From assembly GCF_000143415.4 (NCBI RefSeq), contig NW_003314263.1, positions 746,165 through 810,164 on the forward strand: a DNA stretch of 64,000 nt. Direction: 5' to 3'. This document shows, in pieces, positions 1 through 10,592 of this stretch. Origin of the DNA: Selaginella moellendorffii (Eukaryota > Streptophyta > Lycopodiopsida > Selaginellales > Selaginellaceae). The translations under genes were made by a program, and so were the position numbers. Within the stretch, counting starts at the first letter, position 1, and every line of letters begins with the position of its first letter. Below the pieces are notes generated by a model that worked only from the letters and a program-made list of their open reading frames with translations, did no database searches and was not told the DNA's origin.

Positions 1-2654
1 CCGGGTGCGCAGGCGCTGGGAATCTCTCGCGGTCGCAGGAGCTCTTCGATTCCATCCCGGAGAGAGATCTTGTGTCCTGGAACACGATCATCGCGGCGTA
101 TGCCCAGAATGGGCATTGCAGAGAGGCGCTGGGATTTTTCCGGGGCTTGGATCTCGAGGGCGTGGCGCCGGATTCCATCAGCTTCGTGAGCGTTCTCGAT
201 GCCATTGCCGGGATCGAAGGGCTGGATAGAGATCTGGCAAGGGCGATTGCCATGGAAGCAATCTGGCTGGGAATTCATACCCAGATCGCTGTCGGGGCGG
301 CGCTCGTTGTGGTTTATGGAAAGATTGGCGAGGCCGAGAGCGCGGAGCATTTCTTTGATCGGATCATTGGCAGGAATGCGATATGCTGGAACGCCATGCT
401 GTCCGCGTATGCCCAATCAGGGAATCTTTGCAAAGCGCGAGAGTTCTTCGACCGAATGCCTTGCGTTGATGTGATCTCCTGGACGACGATAATTGATGCC
501 ACATCTCGCCATGAACGGCTCCAGGAGGGAAAGGATCTCTTTGATTGCATGAAACAAAGAGATTTGGCTGTCTGGAACGCTCTACTTTCGGCATTTGCCC
601 AAAAGGGGCATGTTTTGGAGTCTATAGATTTGTATGAAAGGCTCCCAGCCCACGATCTTCGTTCAAGAACATCACTGCTCATAGCTTATGCTTCGAAAGG
701 TGACATGGTTTCGTTGCTTGAGATATTTCATCAAACAAGCCACAAGGACGTCACTCTCTGGAACGCGATGATCACAGCACTTGCCCTGCTTGGGCATCTG
801 CTAGAAGCTCTAGACCTTTTCGATTCAATGGACGTTCTCAAGAACAAACTCACGTACATCATCGCCATCGACGCCTGCGGCAGCCTTGGCGATCCTGATC
901 GATGCGAGAGGATCTTCCACTTGAGCCAAGCCTGCGGATCCTTGCGTAGCAATCACGGAGTATCGTGCTCCTTGATCAAGATGTTTGGCAGATCCGGTGC
1001 GGTGGAGAGGGCCGAGCTCGTCTTCGAGCAGAAGAAGCGGCGGAGAGAGCTCTGGAACGCCATGATCGCGACGTATGCTCACAATGGATGCCTCGACGAA
1101 GCGATGCTCCTTTTCAAGACAATGCCCCGGAGAGATCTTTCCTCGTGGAGCATCGTCGCTAGAGCTCAAGCCCAGCAGGGACACTTCGATCAAGCACTGT
1201 TCTTGCTCGAGATCTCGCCAGAGATCACTATCGCGGCATGCAACGCGCTGATCACCGCGTATCTCCAGAGAGGCCACCTCGCTAGCGCGAGGCGGGTATT
1301 CGATCGGATGGAGCAGCGAGACACGAGTTCGTGGAGCTCGATCATCGCGGCCTATGCCCAGCTCGGTCACTGCGAGGAATCACTCGCGCTGTTCTGGCAG
1401 ATCGACACAACACCCGACCGCGCGACGTTCCTCGCAGCTCTCGATGCGTGCTCGGGCCTCTCGAGCCTCTCCCACTGCCGCCAAGTTCACGCAGCGGCGG
1501 ATCACACTGGCTGGATCTCCGATCTCGCCGTGGCGACTTCACTGGTGGCGAGCTATGGAAAATGCAAGGGAGTGGAGGAATCCAAGGCAGTGTTTGATCG
1601 CATCGAGCACCCATCCACTGTCTCGTGGAACTCTTTGCTAAGATCATATGCGCAAAACGGGCATCTCGCCAAGGCCGCGAGTTTCCTCGAGGAAACCATT
1701 CCTTCTCCAGACGTGGTCTCGTTTAACACGCTCGCGGCGGCTTATATCCAGCACGGGAGAGTGAACGAGGCTCTGGAGATTCTCACGAAAAGGATGCCCT
1801 GCTGGGACAGCTTCTCGCACAAAACAGCTATGGTGGCGCATGCCCAAGCCGGGCATATCCACAAAGCAAAGGAAATATTTGAGAAAATGGAGGAGCCAAG
1901 CACGGTCTCGTGGAACACCTTGATTTGTATCTTCGTCCAAGCCGGGGAATGCGAGAGTGCTGCTCGGCTCTTTCACCAAATGGATCTGGAAGGCACCCAG
2001 GCGGACAAGGTGAGTTTCTTGGCTGTTCTTGACGCCCTTGGGAGGATCACCGCTCTCCAAAAGGGAAAGCTTGTGCATGGTGAGCTCCATCACTCTAGGT
2101 TTCAATCCGACGTGATGACAAGCAATGCCGTTGTCAACTTTTATGGGAGGTGTGGATACCTTCAAGGGGCAAAGGTGGCGTTTGAGGCAACGACAAGGCA
2201 GGACGTGGTTTCATGGAATGGAATCATCTCGGTGTATGCAAACAACGGGCATTTTGAGGAAACTTTTGATCTCTTCTGGAGGATGAAGCTCGAGGGGCTT
2301 GATCCGGACGAAGTCACGTTTGTCAGTGTTCTCTCTGCATGTAGCCATGCCGGGTTCTTTGAGAGTGGTAAGTATAGTTTCCAGTCTCTTGTGCTCGATC
2401 ATCACATAGCTCCAAACTTGGAGCATTTCATGTGTGTGATCGATTTGCTTGGGCGAAGTGGCCGGCTTGACGAGGCCCAAGAGGTGATCGATAGCATGCC
2501 AATCGAGCCGGGCTCCATTGCCTACATGACGCTGCTTGGAGCTTGTAAAACTCATGGCAATAATCGGCTTGGAAACATGGCTGCTCCAAGCGCCATCACA
2601 AGAGCTTCTGGAGCATCAACTTATGTCCTTCTATCTCATATTTGTGTAGAGTGA
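1..2654 (+). CDS. PLS-type pentatricopeptide repeat protein, 5' partial, intronless
   Basis: An uninterrupted reading frame enters from the window edge in frame 3 and ends at the stop at 2652-2654. About 880 residues are visible, with no start codon in the window. It is an array of PPR helical hairpins with recurring signatures such as VSWN..I.AYAQNGH, A..LF..M and D..SW. The C-terminus has the L/S2/E-like stretch (DEVTFVSVLSACSHAG, then VIDLLGRSGRLDEA and LLGACKTHGN). It stops at a degenerate E motif, with no DYW deaminase tail. PPR proteins of this type bind organellar RNA, usually for C-to-U editing or processing; without a DYW domain this one would need a partner deaminase (inference from the family). 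A decayed inverted paralogue lies at 9364-10592, and its intact N-terminus suggests what is missing here. No organelle-targeting sequence can be judged because the 5' end is absent. Confidence 0.93.
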   Translation, partial: GCAGAGNLSRSQELFDSIPERDLVSWNTIIAAYAQNGHCREALGFFRGLDLEGVAPDSISFVSVLDAIAGIEGLDRDLARAIAMEAIWLGIHTQIAVGAALVVVYGKIGEAESAEHFFDRIIGRNAICWNAMLSAYAQSGNLCKAREFFDRMPCVDVISWTTIIDATSRHERLQEGKDLFDCMKQRDLAVWNALLSAFAQKGHVLESIDLYERLPAHDLRSRTSLLIAYASKGDMVSLLEIFHQTSHKDVTLWNAMITALALLGHLLEALDLFDSMDVLKNKLTYIIAIDACGSLGDPDRCERIFHLSQACGSLRSNHGVSCSLIKMFGRSGAVERAELVFEQKKRRRELWNAMIATYAHNGCLDEAMLLFKTMPRRDLSSWSIVARAQAQQGHFDQALFLLEISPEITIAACNALITAYLQRGHLASARRVFDRMEQRDTSSWSSIIAAYAQLGHCEESLALFWQIDTTPDRATFLAALDACSGLSSLSHCRQVHAAADHTGWISDLAVATSLVASYGKCKGVEESKAVFDRIEHPSTVSWNSLLRSYAQNGHLAKAASFLEETIPSPDVVSFNTLAAAYIQHGRVNEALEILTKRMPCWDSFSHKTAMVAHAQAGHIHKAKEIFEKMEEPSTVSWNTLICIFVQAGECESAARLFHQMDLEGTQADKVSFLAVLDALGRITALQKGKLVHGELHHSRFQSDVMTSNAVVNFYGRCGYLQGAKVAFEATTRQDVVSWNGIISVYANNGHFEETFDLFWRMKLEGLDPDEVTFVSVLSACSHAGFFESGKYSFQSLVLDHHIAPNLEHFMCVIDLLGRSGRLDEAQEVIDSMPIEPGSIAYMTLLGACKTHGNNRLGNMAAPSAITRASGASTYVLLSHICVE

Positions 2655-3640
2655 ATGCTAGATTTTAAATTCTCATCTTGGTGATTGCCATATAGAAGTT
2701 TGCTCTACAGTGTTGTATACGACAACATGTCCAGAGTTATCAACACATAATGCACTAGTAATCCATTTGTCTTTCCAGTAAATGCTGTCTGACCAAACAA
2801 CCGTGTAATTTTCATCATAGATTACCATATTTCCATCTTTTTGCAACCTTAGAAAGCATCCATTGCCTTTGCTATTTGTGTGAGTGCTCCAAACAATTAC
2901 ACTCTTTGTAGATTGCAGTCAAGTTGCATGTAAAGCATGAATAAACCATTTAAAGATTGCAGAAAGTTCCCATTTGATAATGTAGAAAAGACAGAATGGT
3001 GTGGTCCATTTCTTATGCATACCTTATAATATTGCAATCGTTTTTATATGGTTTTGTAGGGTGAAATAAGCAAGTTTTACTTTATCTGGAAAAATATAAT
3101 CTGAATCGAGCTGATACTATATGCTAAACCGTCCATTGATATATTCTACAAAATCATCCATAACAAAATCAGCCATCATATCTGTAAATTCTACTTGTAA
3201 ATCAAAGCCTTTATATTTTATCTACTATTTGGTTGTGCATTTAATAATGATATTGTCATTCTTAAGGATTTACCATTTTTTGAAAACACTACTTTAGAAA
3301 GTGAAAATCCTGAGTAATAATTATCTTTTCTTCCTACGTCTTTAATAAGATCTAAAAGAAAACCCATGATTCTATGTTTAAAACTGGTTAGTTTGTTATA
3401 TTTTGGTTTAGTTAAGTAAAATTAAAATAGTTTAATTTTTATTTATTTATAAATTCTTTAATTTTAAAATGTAAAACCTTTTACAAGCGTTTGAGATGAA
3501 TATTTAATATGCCCAAATCTTTATTTCTCTTAATTTCTATATTATTTCTAAAACATTGTTACACTTTAAGTGTCATTTACGAAAATCCAAATTCTATATC
3601 ACTAAGCCTGGATCTAAATAATAAATAATATCCTCGAAGA
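2655..3640. other. AT-rich intergenic stretch
   Basis: About 1 kb of strongly AT-rich sequence between the PPR gene and the kinase pseudogene. No coding pattern, RNA gene or clear element ends were seen on either strand. Base composition is unlike the GC-richer coding blocks on both sides and resembles the other transposon-rich gaps in this window. Confidence 0.6.
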
Positions 3641-3643
3641 ATC

Positions 3644-5563
3644 TTAGGGCACTTGCATCGGGCGCTGCTTTGGATCCGGTTGGATGCACCACACTCCAAT
3701 GCGAAGCAGCTTCTCGGCCTTAGAGGTAGCCTCCATTTCTTGCCGCGCCCTCTTCTCTTCTAACATCTCCATTAACTTCCCAGACCGAAGCTTCTCAAAC
3801 CGCCAGGAACTTTGGGCTCCTCCCGCAAGACACACAGGTATGGAAAGCTTGAAGTCCGCTAGCCACTTCCAGCACAAGGATCCCAAAGCTGTAGATGTCC
3901 AGTTTGTCTCTCACTCTCATCTGCAACCATTCCGGAGCCATGTATCCGGGTGTTCCTCAGATCATTGTCATGACATCGCTTAGATCTCCTTGCTCTACCA
4001 TCCTCGACAGTCCAAACTCTGCTATCTTGACACCAAAGTTTTCGTCCAGGAGTAGGTTTTGCGGCTTGATGTCCAAGTGCAGGACTCTAGTGCTGCATTC
4101 CTCGTGGAGGTAGCACATCCCTCGAGCAATCTCCTCGACTATCTTGAATCTCGTGTCCCAGTTGAGCTCTTCCCGCGGCTTGTAGATCCACTTGTCTAGC
4201 GATCCGTTTGCTACGTACTCGTAAATCAGGAAGTAGTGTGATTCCTGGGAAAAAAAGCCTTTGAGTCTTACAAGGTTCTTGTGATGGATGATTCCGATCG
4301 CTCTCACCTCCGCCTTGAACTGTTTGTATCCTTGGCTCGAGAAGCTCTCCAGCCGTTTCACGGCAACGGAGAGTATCCCTTCGAAAACCGTGCCAACGCC
4401 TCCACTTGCGATTTTCTCACTGAAGGCTTTGGTTGCAGTGAGGAGCTCCGGGTAATTGAAGACGTGCACCACGTCCATAGCACCGAACGGAAACGATGGT
4501 TTGTAGTGTTTGAGATACGAGTTTATCTGTTTCTTCCAGATCACCATTGCGATGATGATTATAGCCATGGTTGCCACAGAGAAAACCGCGACGATGGCTG
4601 GCTTTGCCTGTTTTTGCTACTTGGCGACTTTGTGAGTTGAGCTTCGGAAGATCTCCAGCTTGGTACAGCTTGATCGAAAACAGCAAAGCTTGATCGACGA
4701 CGTTGCGAGTTTTGTTCAGAGAAAAAACTTCGATCATCTGGAAACAGGTAGTCGTTTCTCCTGGCTTAGCACCCCTTTGCACGAACAGTTTTTGATACAC
4801 AGGGCCATGCACGCTGCTGGAGTGACGTTGTGGAGCGCACTGGATAAATCTAGAGGTTTGTAGAAGTATCGTACTGTGGCTTCGAGCATGTAGTGATGTT
4901 GCGAGTTCTCGCAGGTTCTTCCAGGTGCTTGCATCCCTCCTTGTTCCCGGAAGAAACGTACTTCGTGAACGATGCAGAGGCATCCTTCAGCTGTCTCGAA
5001 CGAGATCCCACAGGTTCGAGTAAGCGAGCTTTTCCCGAAGAAGAGGGGGTTTAAGTTGATGCTCTTCGTGCTGTTGCCGGTGCTGAATGATCTCGAGGTA
5101 AACCGGGGCTCTCCATTCGAGTAGATCTTGAGGAACTGGTGCCCTGTTTGATCAGTAACACCACCGATCGTTGGAGTGGACCACATAACACCTTTCGTCC
5201 CGTGGATTTCCAAGCTGCTATTGACGAGGAAGAGAAATGATATCTCTTCTTCTTCCTCATCGGAGCTCCAGACCTCTCCAAAAGATCCTCAACATACTGG
5301 AGTTCAAAGCGACCGAGAAGCGGCTACCTCGAGTGAGAAGTACCCTGGCTCTTTGTTCTCCTAGAGATGCTGGCTACTAACTTCATCCCAGGGAGCACAG
5401 CATCACAGGGATGATCAAAGCTCTGCCACAGGAAAGCTCCAATTTTGCTCCGGATGACGAGATTTCCAGAGCTCTCGAGGGCCAAGACTTGCGCTCCAGA
5501 TCCTCCCGTGTTGGTCAACCACACAAAGCTTCCAATGTCACTGGAAGCACCATCTTCCTCCAA
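3644..5563 (-). pseudogene. G-type lectin S-receptor-like Ser/Thr kinase, disabled
   Basis: Reading down the minus strand, the order is the second half of a bulb-lectin domain (FVWLTNTGG, LALESSGNLVI, WQSFDHPCD at about 5330-5560), a PAN-like Cys-rich part (CMALCIKNCSCKG at about 4780-4830), a transmembrane segment (MATMAIIIIAMVIW near 4577) and a kinase domain with LHLDIKPQN at the catalytic loop. Several lesions are visible. The magnesium-binding DFG is EFG, an in-frame TGA at about 3954-3956 sits where Arg precedes [10 protein letters not shown], and the frame is lost after [11 protein letters not shown], so the end of the kinase (LRIGVWCIQPDPKQRP) is in another frame at 3644-3886. The amino-terminal lectin part is found in the opposite orientation just beyond (5590-5840). 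This is a dead relative of the intact gene at 61021-63711. Confidence 0.85.
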
Positions 5564-5589
5564 GCTCCACTCTCGAATCCACTCCAGAT

Positions 5590-5890
5590 ATTTCGAATTA
5601 GCCTTGGCTTCAGCACCCCTTCCTGCCTCCTACTTGGGAGCAAACCTCCCAAGAGTTCCAGTTCTACTTGTCAGTCTTCTACGCCATGGACGACAAGGAG
5701 AGTTTCAATCTCTACTATCTAGCAGCGGTGACATGGCGAGCTACGCGAAAACCGTCCCGAAAGGAGCGTACCTCAGCTTTACCAGCGATGGCGACCTGGT
5801 GCTGAGCGACGTGGATAGGTACCCAGCTTGTGCTTGGCTTGGCTGTGGATTCCTGTTGGCATTGTCCAAGGAGAACCAGCGGACGATCTT
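5590..5890 (+). pseudogene. Inverted N-terminal bulb-lectin fragment of the kinase pseudogene
   Basis: On the plus strand, pieces typical of the start of a G-type lectin domain can be read in two frames: FYAMDDKESFNLYYLAAVTW, then after a frameshift GAYLSFTSDGDLVLSDVD. These precede, in protein order, the SFVWLTNTGG segment that lies on the minus strand from 5563 down. The simplest reading is that the lectin exon was split by an inversion with a breakpoint near 5563-5590. No long open frame survives. Confidence 0.6.
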
Positions 5891-6151
5891 ATGAATCGAG
5901 CTAATGATCAAGTTTAAATATTCTTAGAACCTTAGAACGAACTATGATTTACTTGAATGAGGACTTGTTCAAAGCTACTTGTCTCCCAATGGACGATCCA
6001 GCAGCAATGGCATGGCAAGCTACCTTACAAACTCAGTTGAAAAAAGTAAAAGTATAGCGAAAATCTTGTAAAAATATAAAATTCGTAGAGAGTATCAGCA
6101 ATTATAAGCTTTTGATCCCAGATGTTGCTTACACTTGTCATCAAACGCAGA

Positions 6152-6756
6152 TCACTTCATCAGGTTCACCGTTTTGGGGCACATTCCAAGGCAGGTACCA
6201 AAAGGGTTCTTCTTGCAGCAGTAGTGTTTCTTGGACGAGTCGCACAGCTGAAAGCAGGTACCAAGAGGGTTCTTGAGGCAGCAGAAGTATTTGACATTGG
6301 TCTCGCAAAGTTGCAGGCAGCCGCCGAGTCCATTCTTGAGGCAGCAGTAGTATTTGATCTTGGAGTCGCACTCCTGAACACATGATCCCAAACCATCCTT
6401 CAGGCAGCAGTACTTATCTTGGAGGCCTGCAGCATTAACAAACGGAGAAGCAGTGGCGCATAATAAATATCACAAGGACAACTCATGATCACAACAAGAG
6501 GGATCATAACGTGATCTATGTTACCGTGTTTGGAGGGGATGACAACATTGAGACCAGCAGCCTCGTTACTACCTTCACGAGACCCCTCAACGATGTAAGT
6601 CACATCGCTCTCCTTGTCAGTCACTAGAACGATATCTGCAAGTTAGACAAACGATTTGCAAGAATGCGGACACGTACGCTCAATGTTGCGAGATGCATCG
6701 GCTACGAAGAGCAGCAGGCCAAAGAGGAGGGCGGAAAGAAGAAACACTTTGGCCAT
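6152..6756 (-). CDS. Small secreted cysteine-repeat protein, four repeats (unknown family)
   Basis: Three exons (6678-6756, 6525-6635, 6152-6426) with GT-AG introns join in frame to 154 codons. Exon 1 encodes a signal peptide (MAKVFLLSALLFGLLLFVADA). Exon 2 gives an acidic region of about 37 residues (VTDKESDVTYIVEGS). Exon 3 gives four tandem repeats of about 21 residues with the pattern K-Y-x-C-C-L-K-N-x-L-G-x-C-x3-C-x5, each with four cysteines. The last repeat is KHYCCKKNPFGTCLGMC and the protein ends VNLMK. A TATA box lies at 6804-6811. The composition fits a disulphide-rich secreted peptide or antimicrobial-like protein, but no known family is recognised and no function is assigned. A three-repeat copy faces it at 8030-8568. 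Confidence 0.8.
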
Positions 6757-6803
6757 TCTCCTTGAACTGAACCCAGAAATGACAATATAAGGTTTTGCAT
6801 CTG

Positions 6804-6811
6804 TTTATAAA
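6804..6811 (-). promoter_or_regulatory. TATA box of left cysteine-repeat gene
   Basis: TTTATAAA on the minus strand, about 50 bp upstream of the ATG at 6756. It is conserved in the inverted copy at 7975-7982. Confidence 0.65.
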
Positions 6812-7196
6812 GGGGGAACGCCTGCATGCACAAAATATCTTCTAAAAATATCTTCCAAAAATATCTTCTAATGTTTCCTCCTCTCAAAATTGGATCAACG
6901 TGCTAAAGTATTTGTCATGGTTTTTTGAGTGATAACTCATTGCCATCTGTTTGCCAAGGTGGAAGTCACAAAACCCATAGCAAGTCGTTTGACGTCAGCT
7001 GAAATATACATGGTTGGTCTCAAGTATCTGGCACCCATGAAAATCGATATCTAAACAAGGTGCTTGCGCTAAAGCCAAGTAAATGATCGATGGCATCACC
7101 TGTCTGAAAAACCTCTAGAGCTTCTTGGTAGCATCATGTCTATTTCCAAATGGAATAGGGATGCAAGCCAATGTCCCCTTCACCCGAGGGGAACCG

Positions 7197-7507
7197 NNNN
7201 NNNNNNNNNNNNNNNNNNNNNNNNNNNNNNNNNNNNNNNNNNNNNNNNNNNNNNNNNNNNNNNNNNNNNNNNNNNNNNNNNNNNNNNNNNNNNNNNNNNN
7301 NNNNNNNNNNNNNNNNNNNNNNNNNNNNNNNNNNNNNNNNNNNNNNNNNNNNNNNNNNNNNNNNNNNNNNNNNNNNNNNNNNNNNNNNNNNNNNNNNNNN
7401 NNNNNNNNNNNNNNNNNNNNNNNNNNNNNNNNNNNNNNNNNNNNNNNNNNNNNNNNNNNNNNNNNNNNNNNNNNNNNNNNNNNNNNNNNNNNNNNNNNNN
7501 NNNNNNN
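7197..7507. other. Assembly gap (311 N)
   Basis: A run of N exactly between the two arms of the inverted repeat. The centre of a palindrome is a usual place for assembly failure, so the true spacer length and content are unknown. Confidence 0.99.
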
Positions 7508-7974
7508 AGGGCTCATTTGTATGATGAGAAAGTGGACAAATTGAGCCAAAGAGAACAGATCCCTCTCACCATAAGTGACATTGACTTGCATTCTTATTCC
7601 ATTTTGAAATAGACATGATGCTACCAAGAAGCTCTAGAGGTTTTCTAGACGATGCCATCGATCATTTACTCGGCTTTAGCGCAAGCACTTTGTTTAAAAT
7701 AACAAAACCCAGGCTGACAAATCAAATAAAAAGTGATACGCATATCGATTTTCATGGGTGCCAGATACTTGAGACCAACCATGTATATTTCAGCTGATGT
7801 CAAACGACTTGCTATGGGTTTTGTGACTTCCACCTTGGCAAACAGATGGCAATGAGTTATCACTCAAAAAACCATGACAAATACTTTAACACGTTATAAT
7901 CTTGGGATCGAAGAAAAACCAATTTTGGGAATCAGAGGAGGAAACATTAGAAGATATTTTTCAGGCGTTCCCCC

Positions 7975-7982
7975 TTTATAAA
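7975..7982 (+). promoter_or_regulatory. TATA box of right cysteine-repeat gene
   Basis: TTTATAAA about 48 bp upstream of the ATG at 8030, matching the left copy's TATA box. Confidence 0.6.
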
Positions 7983-8029
7983 TAGATGCAAAACTTTATA
8001 TTTTCATTTCTGGGTTCAGTTCAAGGAGA

Positions 8030-8568
8030 ATGGCCAAAGTGTTTCTTCTTTCCGCCCTCCTCGTTGGCCTGCTGCTCTTCGTAGCCAATGCATCTCGCAA
8101 CACTCAGCATACGTGTCCGCATTCTTGCAAATCGTTTGTCTAACTTGCAGATATCGTTCTAGTGACTGACAAGGAGAGCGATGTGACTTACATCGTTGAG
8201 GGGTCTCGTGAAGGTAGTAACGAGGCTGCTGGTCTCAATGTTGTCATCCCCTCCAAACACGGTAACATAGATCACGTTATGATCCCTCTTGTTGTGATCA
8301 TGAGCTGTTCTTGTGATATTTATTATGCGCCACTGCTTCTCCGTTTGTTAATAATGCAAGCCTCCAAGATACGTACTGCTGCCTGAGGAACGCCTTTGGA
8401 TGTCTTCAGAAGTGCGACTCCAACATCAATTACTTCTGCTGCCTCAAGAATGCAATAGGTGGCTGCTTACAGATGTGCGACTCATCCAAGAAACACTACT
8501 GCTGCAAGAAGAACCTTTTTGGCACCTGCGTTGAAATGTGCCCCAAAACGGTGAACCTGATGAAGTGA
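8030..8568 (+). pseudogene. Second cysteine-repeat gene, three repeats, splice sites altered
   Basis: Inverted-repeat partner of the gene at 6152-6756. The signal peptide (ATG 8030), the acidic exon and the cysteine repeats are all present. The repeat exon encodes only three units (YCCLRNAFGCLQKC, YFCCLKNAIGGCLQMC, HYCCKKNLFGTC) and one spacing is shortened. The intron 1 donor, GT in the left copy, is AT here (CAGC|ATACGTG). The intron 2 acceptor GCAG|GCC has become GCAAG|CC, which moves the AG by one base. With the left copy's splice pattern the product would be truncated or shifted, so it is probably a pseudogene unless cryptic sites restore the frame. It has its own TATA box at 7975-7982. 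Confidence 0.7.
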
Positions 8569-8838
8569 TCTGCGTTTGATGGCAAGTGTAAGCAACATCT
8601 GGGATCAAAAGCTTATAATTGCTGATACTCTCTACAAATTTTATATTTTTACAAGATTTTCGCTATACTTTTACTTTTTTCAACTGAGTTTGTAAGGTAG
8701 CTTGCCATGCCACTGCTGCTGGATCGTCCAATTATAGTTCGTTCTAAGGTTCTAAGAATATATAAACTTGAATTTTAGCTCGATTCATAAGATCGTCCGC
8801 TGGTTCTCCTTGGACAACGCCAACAGGAATCCACAAAG

Positions 8839-9363
8839 GGATGTCCGCTTGTTGTGGCAAAGAGTCAAGGGTGGCAAAGGGAAGCTTGTGGTGGATCAGA
8901 TTCAAAGGTTGCAAGCCTGTGAACACAGGCAAAGGTGGCAAGCCTACAAGCAAAAGGCAAAGGTGCTGCCAAGAGTAGAGAACTGCTGTTTGCATGAACC
9001 TACGCACCCGAAATACTACTCGATAGCCCTGCTCATGATCCACTAGAGTTGCAAGCTCATGATCAAATGGCAGTTCTAAGCAATACCATTTCCACTTGTT
9101 GAAGAATGGGTTTCCCCAACCCAAAAACTCTGCCTTCCTGGACCAGCACCATTGAGAGACCAACTCGATAACGATGGCAGTAACGATGTCCCTATGGTGG
9201 ATTTGTATGGCAAGTGTGGAAGCACGATTAATTCTCGGCTGGTTCTACGTCCGGAGAAGACATGGTAAAGCTGGAACATAGCGTTTTGAAAACCATGGAG
9301 AATCAAGCTTCTTTCCAAACCTTGCGAACAGAGCTGAAGCAGGTTTGCTCTATCGAAGAATAG
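8839..9363. other. Unassigned stretch with a possible PPR scrap
   Basis: Between the right arm and the PPR pseudogene. On the plus strand around 9170-9230 a short reading, VPMVDLYGKCGSTI, resembles the PPR phrase in which a V/DMYGKCG motif occurs. This suggests another shattered PPR fragment in the opposite orientation. Nothing else is recognisable. Confidence 0.35.
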
Positions 9364-10592
9364 TTAAGCATGGCCTTGCATCTGCCGCAAACGTCGTGAG
9401 CTTGTTACTTCCATTGAATCAAAGAGGTCCATGAAGCTGGACAAGTACTGTGACCATCGCGTTCCAAAGGGTGACGTTCTTGTAACTTGTTTGATAAAAG
9501 ATCTCAAGTAGCGGATCCATGTATAAGCCATGGGTAGGAGCGAAGATCGGAAGTCATTCGAACAGATCCCCCTTTTGGGCATTAAGATAAGCGCATTCCA
9601 GACCGCTAAATCTCTTTGTTTCATGCAATCAAAGAGATCCTTTGCCTCCTGGAGCTCTTCTTGGCGAGGTGTGGCATCTATGATCGTCGTCCATGAGATC
9701 ACATCCAAGCAAGGGATTCGAACGAAGAGCTTTCGCGCTTTGCACAGCATCGCGTTCCAGCAGATCGCATTCCTGCCAATGATCCGATCAAAGCACTGCT
9801 CCGCGCTCTCGGCCTCGCCAGTCCTTCCATAAACCACAACGATCGCTGTCCCCACAGCGATCTGGGTGTAAATTCCCAGCCAGATCGCTTCCATGGCGAT
9901 CGCCTTTCCCAGATCTCATCCCGGCAATGGCATCGAGAACGGTCACGAAGCTGATGGAATCCGGCGCCATCCAAGCCCCGGTAGAATCGCAGCGCCTCTC
10001 TGCAATGCCCGTTCTGGGCATACGCCGAGATGATTGTTCCAGGACACAAGATCTCTCTCCGGCATGGAATCGAAGAGCTCCTGCGACCGCGGGAGGTCCC
10101 AGCGCCCGCGTACCCGGCGATCAGCGCATTCCAGGAGACCACATCGCGCAGAGCCATTCGCGTGAAAACTTCCCTGACTCTGACAAGATCCCCTGTCTGG
10201 GCAAATGCTCGAAGCAAGATCGTCCACGAGTAGACGTTGTGGCGGGCGGTGCCGCTGTGGAAGACGATCTCTGCATCGGGCAGGCTGCCGCAGACGCTGT
10301 ACATGCGAATGACGAGATTCGCGATGCGATCCAGGCCTGCCCTGGCGATCTGCGAGTGAAGAATGCGCCTCCGTGGGAAAGAAAGAACCATGATGCTTTT
10401 TAGGGTTTTAGAATATTTTCTTGGCGCCAAGAAGCTATGGCGATGGCGATCAGAGGTAGCTCTCGACCTAATCGATCGATGCATCGATCCAGATGGGGCT
10501 CGAATCTTGCTCGTATTTCCTAGTCTCGAATCTTTCGATGCTATACGCGATTGCTTACGCTGAGAAATCTGGGATGACGCGAATGCTTCCAA
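9364..10592 (-). pseudogene. Decayed PPR paralogue, inverted relative to the 1-2654 gene
   Basis: From an ATG at 10391 (open in frame back to 10592) the N-terminus reads as normal PPR units (HSQIARAGLDRIANLVIRMY, YSWTILLRAFAQTGDL, VVSWNALIAGYAGAG). The frame shifts near 10100, and the continuation (SQELFDSMPERDLVSWN) is in another frame. Downstream the homology to the first gene resumes at MEAIWLGIYTQIAVGTAIVVVYG and FDRIIGRNAICWNAML, with internal deletions and more frameshifts, and it ends after FDSMEV near 9364. The copy covers only the 5' part of the gene. It has accumulated many substitutions, so the duplication is not recent. Confidence 0.85.

Larger units (their letters stand above)
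5841..8838. repeat. Large inverted repeat (palindrome) with assembly gap at its centre
   Basis: The left arm (about 5841-7196) and right arm (about 7508-8838) are reverse complements with scattered substitutions and small indels. Matches include the outer ends (the motif at 5870-5900 against 8768-8838, diverging abruptly after ATCCACA), the complete cysteine-repeat gene, its TATA box and upstream region, and sequence up to the gap edges (TAGACATGATGCTACCAAGA at 7615-7634 and its complement on the left). The two PPR copies further out are also in inverted orientation, so the original duplication was probably larger and has been interrupted by the kinase pseudogene on the left. Confidence 0.9.
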
